Of a DNA stretch of 47,747 nucleotides, positions 44,696 to 47,747 are shown one piece after another; the first letter of the stretch is position 1, and every line of letters begins with the position of its first letter. The position numbers were made by a program, and so were the translations under genes. This DNA comes from an uncultured Pseudomonadota bacterium (GTDB taxonomy: Bacteria; Pseudomonadota; Gammaproteobacteria; Steroidobacterales; Steroidobacteraceae), in the NCBI GenBank assembly GCA_903858165.1, contig CAIOHZ010000175.1, forward strand, positions 1 through 47,747, in the 5' to 3' direction. The notes beneath the pieces were generated by a model. It saw only the letters and a list, made by a program, of their open reading frames with translations. It had not been told where the DNA came from and ran no database searches.

Positions 44696-45337
44696 ATGCA
44701 AACGAACGCTCTCTTGTCGCGAGTCCTCACCGTGGCCGTTCTCGCGGTGGCGGTGGGCCTTGGTGTGGTGGCCGCCCACCGCTGGCTGCAGCCCCCCACG
44801 CCGCCCGAATTCCGCTCGGCCGCCCTCTACAATGAACCGCGGGCCCTGCCGAACGTCGAACTGGCCACCATTGGCGGTCGCCAAGGACCAGCCACCACGC
44901 TGCTGCAAGGCCAATGGCGCTTGGTGTTCTTCGGCTTCACGCACTGCCCGGCCGTATGCCCCGGCGCCATGACCACCCTCGACCACGTGGCGCGCGAACT
45001 GGCACGGACACCCGGCACGCCGCAGCCCATCGTCACGCTCATCACCGTGGACCCGCGCCGCGATACGCCGGAAGTCGTTGCCAAGTACGCACGTAACTTC
45101 AACCCGGCCTTCGAGGGCTACTCGGGTAATGAAGCGGCCATCGATGAACTGGCCGGTGTGGTGGGCATCGCGGTCATGCGAGGTACGCCAGACGCCAGTG
45201 GCGACTACATGGTCGACCATACCTCCGCTGTGTTCGTCTTCGACCCACAAGGGCGGGTGCGCGGCATCCTCACCTCGCCGCTCACGGTGGCCAATCTCGT
45301 CCACGACTACCGCCTTGTTGCCGGAGCCCAACCATGA
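44696..45337 (+). CDS. SCO1/SenC family copper chaperone
   Basis: 213 residues. One N-terminal membrane anchor (VLTVAVLAVAVGLGVVAA), then a thioredoxin-like domain with the copper-binding FTHCPAVCPG (CxxxC) and the third ligand His in DHTSAVFVFDP. Such proteins insert CuA into cytochrome oxidase or act as thiol reductases in the periplasm. Neither oxidase genes nor other haem genes are nearby. The start codon directly follows a strong -10 element. It overlaps psd by ATGA. Confidence 0.93.
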   Translation: MQTNALLSRVLTVAVLAVAVGLGVVAAHRWLQPPTPPEFRSAALYNEPRALPNVELATIGGRQGPATTLLQGQWRLVFFGFTHCPAVCPGAMTTLDHVARELARTPGTPQPIVTLITVDPRRDTPEVVAKYARNFNPAFEGYSGNEAAIDELAGVVGIAVMRGTPDASGDYMVDHTSAVFVFDPQGRVRGILTSPLTVANLVHDYRLVAGAQP

Positions 45338-46242
45338 ACCCGCCGCGTCTGCCCGAAGCCATTGCCACGCCGAGCGTGTCGGACCGCTTATTCATCGCCC
45401 TGCAACACGTATTGCCGCAGCACCTCGCCACGGCTTTCATTCATTGGCTGGCACGGGTGCAAAACGGTCTCGTGCGCAGCGCACTCATCAAGGGCTTCCT
45501 GAAGCTTTACCCGCAAGTGAACTTGGGCGAGGCGCAACGCACGCAGGTGGAGCAGTACGCTTCATTCAACGACTTCTTCACTCGCGCCTTACGCGCTGGC
45601 GTGCGTCCCATCGATGTCGCCGACACAGCGTTAGTGAGCCCCGTTGATGGCCGCGTCAGCCAAGCGGGTGCCATCGAGGAAGGGCATTTGCTACAGGCCA
45701 AGGGCCACGGGTATTCGGCAGCCGCCTTGCTCGGTTCCGCCGCGCGCGCGGAGCCGTTTCGTGGCGGGCGGTTTGCCACCATCTACTTGGCGCCGTTCAA
45801 CTACCATCGTATGCACATGCCGGTGGCAGGTACGCTGCGCGAAGCGGTGCATGTGCCCGGTGCGCTCTACAGCGTCAACCAAGCCACCGCCGAAAACGTC
45901 CCTGGCCTGTTCGCCCGCAACGAGCGCGTGGTCTGCCTGTTCGACACGCCTTACGGGCCACTGGCCATGGTATTGGTCGGTGCACTCTTCGTCGGCAGCG
46001 TCTCAGTGGTATGGCAGTCCAGCGAAGTCACGCCTGCCAAGCCACGTCCGCAATACCCCACGCCACTGCCACTGCCCTCGCCCGCCCCGGCCTTGGCGAA
46101 GGGCGAAGAGATGGGCCGCTTCAACATGGGCTCCACAGTCATTTTGCTGCTGCCACCGGGCATGGCCGAGTGGGAAGCCAGCTTGGTGGCCGGCCAGCCC
46201 CTGCGCCTCGGCGAACGCATTGGCACGCTCCGCACGGCATGA
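45334..46242 (+). CDS. psd: Phosphatidylserine decarboxylase proenzyme
   Basis: 302 residues. It makes phosphatidylethanolamine at the inner membrane. Visible are FNDFFTRALRAGVRPID, SPVDGRVSQAG, YHRMHMPVAGTL and the self-cleavage site MGSTVILLLP, where the Ser becomes the pyruvoyl group of the alpha chain. A proline-rich insert (YPTPLPLPSPAPA) about 20 residues before the cleavage site is not usual. Coupled to the sco gene by ATGA. Confidence 0.96.
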   Translation: MNPPRLPEAIATPSVSDRLFIALQHVLPQHLATAFIHWLARVQNGLVRSALIKGFLKLYPQVNLGEAQRTQVEQYASFNDFFTRALRAGVRPIDVADTALVSPVDGRVSQAGAIEEGHLLQAKGHGYSAAALLGSAARAEPFRGGRFATIYLAPFNYHRMHMPVAGTLREAVHVPGALYSVNQATAENVPGLFARNERVVCLFDTPYGPLAMVLVGALFVGSVSVVWQSSEVTPAKPRPQYPTPLPLPSPAPALAKGEEMGRFNMGSTVILLLPPGMAEWEASLVAGQPLRLGERIGTLRTA

Positions 46243-46298
46243 TCTCGCCGATAGACAGCCCGATGGATAAGCAGATGGGCAACGGGAGCCGCGCCTGA

Positions 46299-47369
46299 AT
46301 GAACGACTGGCGCCCCACTGCAAGCTTGGAAGCTTTGCGCTTGCGCGCGGGTTTGCTCGACACGGTGCGCGAGTATTTTCGTGAACAAGGCGTGCTGGAA
46401 GTGGAAACACCAGCGCTGGCTGCCACAGCAGTCACCGATGTGCACTTGGCTTCTTTGGAAGTGCGCGTGATGGGAGGAATGGCTGCTGCCAACACCGCGG
46501 GTGGCCATACAGCCCCGAACCTAGCCGCACCGCGCTACCTACACACCTCCCCCGAATACCACATGAAGCGCTTGTTGGCCGCTGGCAGTGGCGACATCTG
46601 GCAAGCCGCGCGGGTGTTCCGTGGCGAAGAGCTTTCGCACCGGCATAACGTGGAGTTCACGCTGCTGGAGTGGTACCGCGTAGGCTTTACGCTGGAAGCG
46701 TTGGTGAACGACATTGACGTCCTGCTGCGCCGCTGTCTGGCTGCACCGCGCGCCGCGCAAGGCGCGCCACTCGGCCCTGCACGCGTGCTGACGCACCGTG
46801 CGGCTTTTCTGGAACATGCCGATGTAGATTCACAAACCGCCACTCTCGAGCAACTGCTCGCTGCCGCCGAACTGCACTTGGGCACTTTGCCCGCAGACCT
46901 GAATGACCGCGACACCGTGCTGGAGCTGCTGCTGGGCATGGTGGTGGCCCCTTGTCTGGGGCGCGGCGAAATCACCTACCTCGTGGACTGGCCTGCTTCG
47001 CAAGCGGCACTGGCACGTCTGCGGCCAGCGACCGTAGGCACTCCCGGTTCGGTCCCTGTCACCGCCTCTGATTTGCTCCCTGCCGTCGCCGCGCGCGTTG
47101 AGGCTTACGTGGACGGCCTGGAACTAGGCAACGGCTTCGAAGAACTGACAGACGCCACTGAACAACGTGAGCGCTTCGCACGCGATGCCACAAGGCGCGC
47201 GGCAGCCGGGCTGCCTGTGCCCGCCATCGATGAGCATTTTCTCGCGGCGCTGGAGTACGGCCTGCCGCCGTGCAGCGGCGTCGCAGTAGGCTTTGATCGC
47301 TTAGCCATGCTGGCCGCCGGCACACGCGACATTCGCGACGTGCTTGCCTTTCCCTACGACCGCGCCTGA
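46299..47369 (+). CDS. epmA: Elongation factor P (R)-beta-lysine ligase
   Basis: 356 residues. Truncated class II lysyl-tRNA synthetase homologue (also PoxA/GenX) that adds beta-lysine to EF-P Lys34, relieving ribosome stalling at polyproline. Class II motifs: VREYFREQGVLEVETPAL (motif 1), FRGEELSHRHNVEFTLLEWY (motif 2), GVAVGFDRLAMLA (motif 3). There is no anticodon-binding domain, as expected. GGGAG stands 10 bases before the ATG. EpmB and EF-P are not in the window. Confidence 0.95.
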   Translation: MNDWRPTASLEALRLRAGLLDTVREYFREQGVLEVETPALAATAVTDVHLASLEVRVMGGMAAANTAGGHTAPNLAAPRYLHTSPEYHMKRLLAAGSGDIWQAARVFRGEELSHRHNVEFTLLEWYRVGFTLEALVNDIDVLLRRCLAAPRAAQGAPLGPARVLTHRAAFLEHADVDSQTATLEQLLAAAELHLGTLPADLNDRDTVLELLLGMVVAPCLGRGEITYLVDWPASQAALARLRPATVGTPGSVPVTASDLLPAVAARVEAYVDGLELGNGFEELTDATEQRERFARDATRRAAAGLPVPAIDEHFLAALEYGLPPCSGVAVGFDRLAMLAAGTRDIRDVLAFPYDRA

Positions 47370-47381
47370 CTGGAGCGCCCC

Positions 47382-47747
47382 ATGAGCTTTACCCTCACCG
47401 CCGTGGCTAGCGACGACAAACCAGAGCTTTATCGCCAGTTGCTCTTGCAACTGGAAGGACTGCTGCACGGCGAGCGCGACTGGGTGGCAAATGCAGCCAA
47501 CACCAGCGCGTTGCTGTGGCACACGCTGCCACAGCTGAACTGGGTGGGCTTCTACTTCCTGCGCGGCGGTGAACTGGTGGTGGGCCCCTTTCAGGGCAAG
47601 CCGGCCTGCGTGCGCATCGCGCTCGGGCGCGGCGTTTGCGGCACAGCAGCCGCTAGCGGCAAGACGCAGGTAGTGCCCGATGTGCACGCTTTTCCAGGCC
47701 ATATCGCTTGCGATGCGGCTTCAAGATCGGAAGTGGTGGTGCCACTA
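47382..47747 (+). CDS. msrC: Free methionine-(R)-sulfoxide reductase (GAF domain), 3' end outside the window
   Basis: 122 codons are visible, starting at an ATG with GGAG 6 bases upstream and 12 bases after the epmA stop. The GAF-domain sequence has LNWVGFYFLRGGELVVGPFQ, ACVRIALGRGVCGTAAASGK and VPDVHAFPGHIACDAASRSE, including the cysteines of the fRMsr family. It reduces free methionine R-sulfoxide in the cytoplasm. The frame is open at the window end; about 40 more residues would be expected. Confidence 0.9.
   Translation, partial: MSFTLTAVASDDKPELYRQLLLQLEGLLHGERDWVANAANTSALLWHTLPQLNWVGFYFLRGGELVVGPFQGKPACVRIALGRGVCGTAAASGKTQVVPDVHAFPGHIACDAASRSEVVVPL

Overview
The window is a high-GC proteobacterial chromosome segment, most likely from a gammaproteobacterium. 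The evidence is two conserved gene orders that I know from pseudomonads and relatives: tig-clpP-clpX-lon with folD/tRNA/cysS/ppi/lpxH nearby, and usg-fimV-truA-accD-folC-dedD-cvpA-purF. Other gammaproteobacterial hallmarks are prmB-aroC-MFS, FimV, EpmA (GenX), MiaE, LpxH and a full set of type IVa minor pilins. The genus cannot be named from the sequence. Coding density is very high: no stretch longer than about 215 bases lacks a gene, and many neighbours overlap by ATGA, GTGA, TAGTG or TGATG.

Layout. 1-400: tRNA-Val and tRNA-Asp (minus strand) with a good promoter and terminator. 403-8396: protein quality control on the minus strand, tRNA-Leu, tig, clpP, clpX, an OafA-type membrane acyltransferase, then lon. 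The acyltransferase splits the usual clpX-lon pair, and a heat-shock-like promoter for lon lies at its 3' end. 8450-15411: type IV pilus minor pilin/adhesin operon fimT-pilV-pilW-pilX-orf-pilY1-pilE, preceded by two 9-bp direct repeats 12 bp apart that match the AlgR (LytTR) box. 15525-22657: an accessory metabolic block with two MFS transporters, two tandemly duplicated membrane fatty-acid-hydroxylase/sterol-desaturase genes, a fossil MFS chimera at the duplication junction, and a divergent Tat-type sulfatase. 22722-23169: bidirectional hairpin and a four-tRNA operon (transcribed Pro-Arg-His-Lys). 23381-28680: folD, cysS, gltX, a periplasmic cyclophilin and lpxH.

28689-43706 onward (minus strand): prmB-aroC-MFS, then a compact run usg-fimV-truA-accD-folC-dedD-cvpA-purF-glycerate kinase-Ser/Thr kinase-miaE in which neighbours overlap or lie at most about 25 bases apart. 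trpF, which sits between truA and accD in pseudomonads, is absent. 44696-47747 (plus strand): a Sco copper chaperone that may be translated from a leaderless transcript, psd, epmA, and the start of a free-methionine-sulfoxide reductase cut by the window end.

The strongest non-routine observations are the LytTR/AlgR-like operator upstream of the pilin operon, the 1.45-kb tandem duplication whose three 9-bp boundary copies can still be read, the odd kinase with a degenerate receiver domain in the purF-miaE operon, the histidine/GTG repeat leader of PilE, and the heat-shock-like lon promoter. No transposase, integrase, phage gene or CRISPR array was seen.
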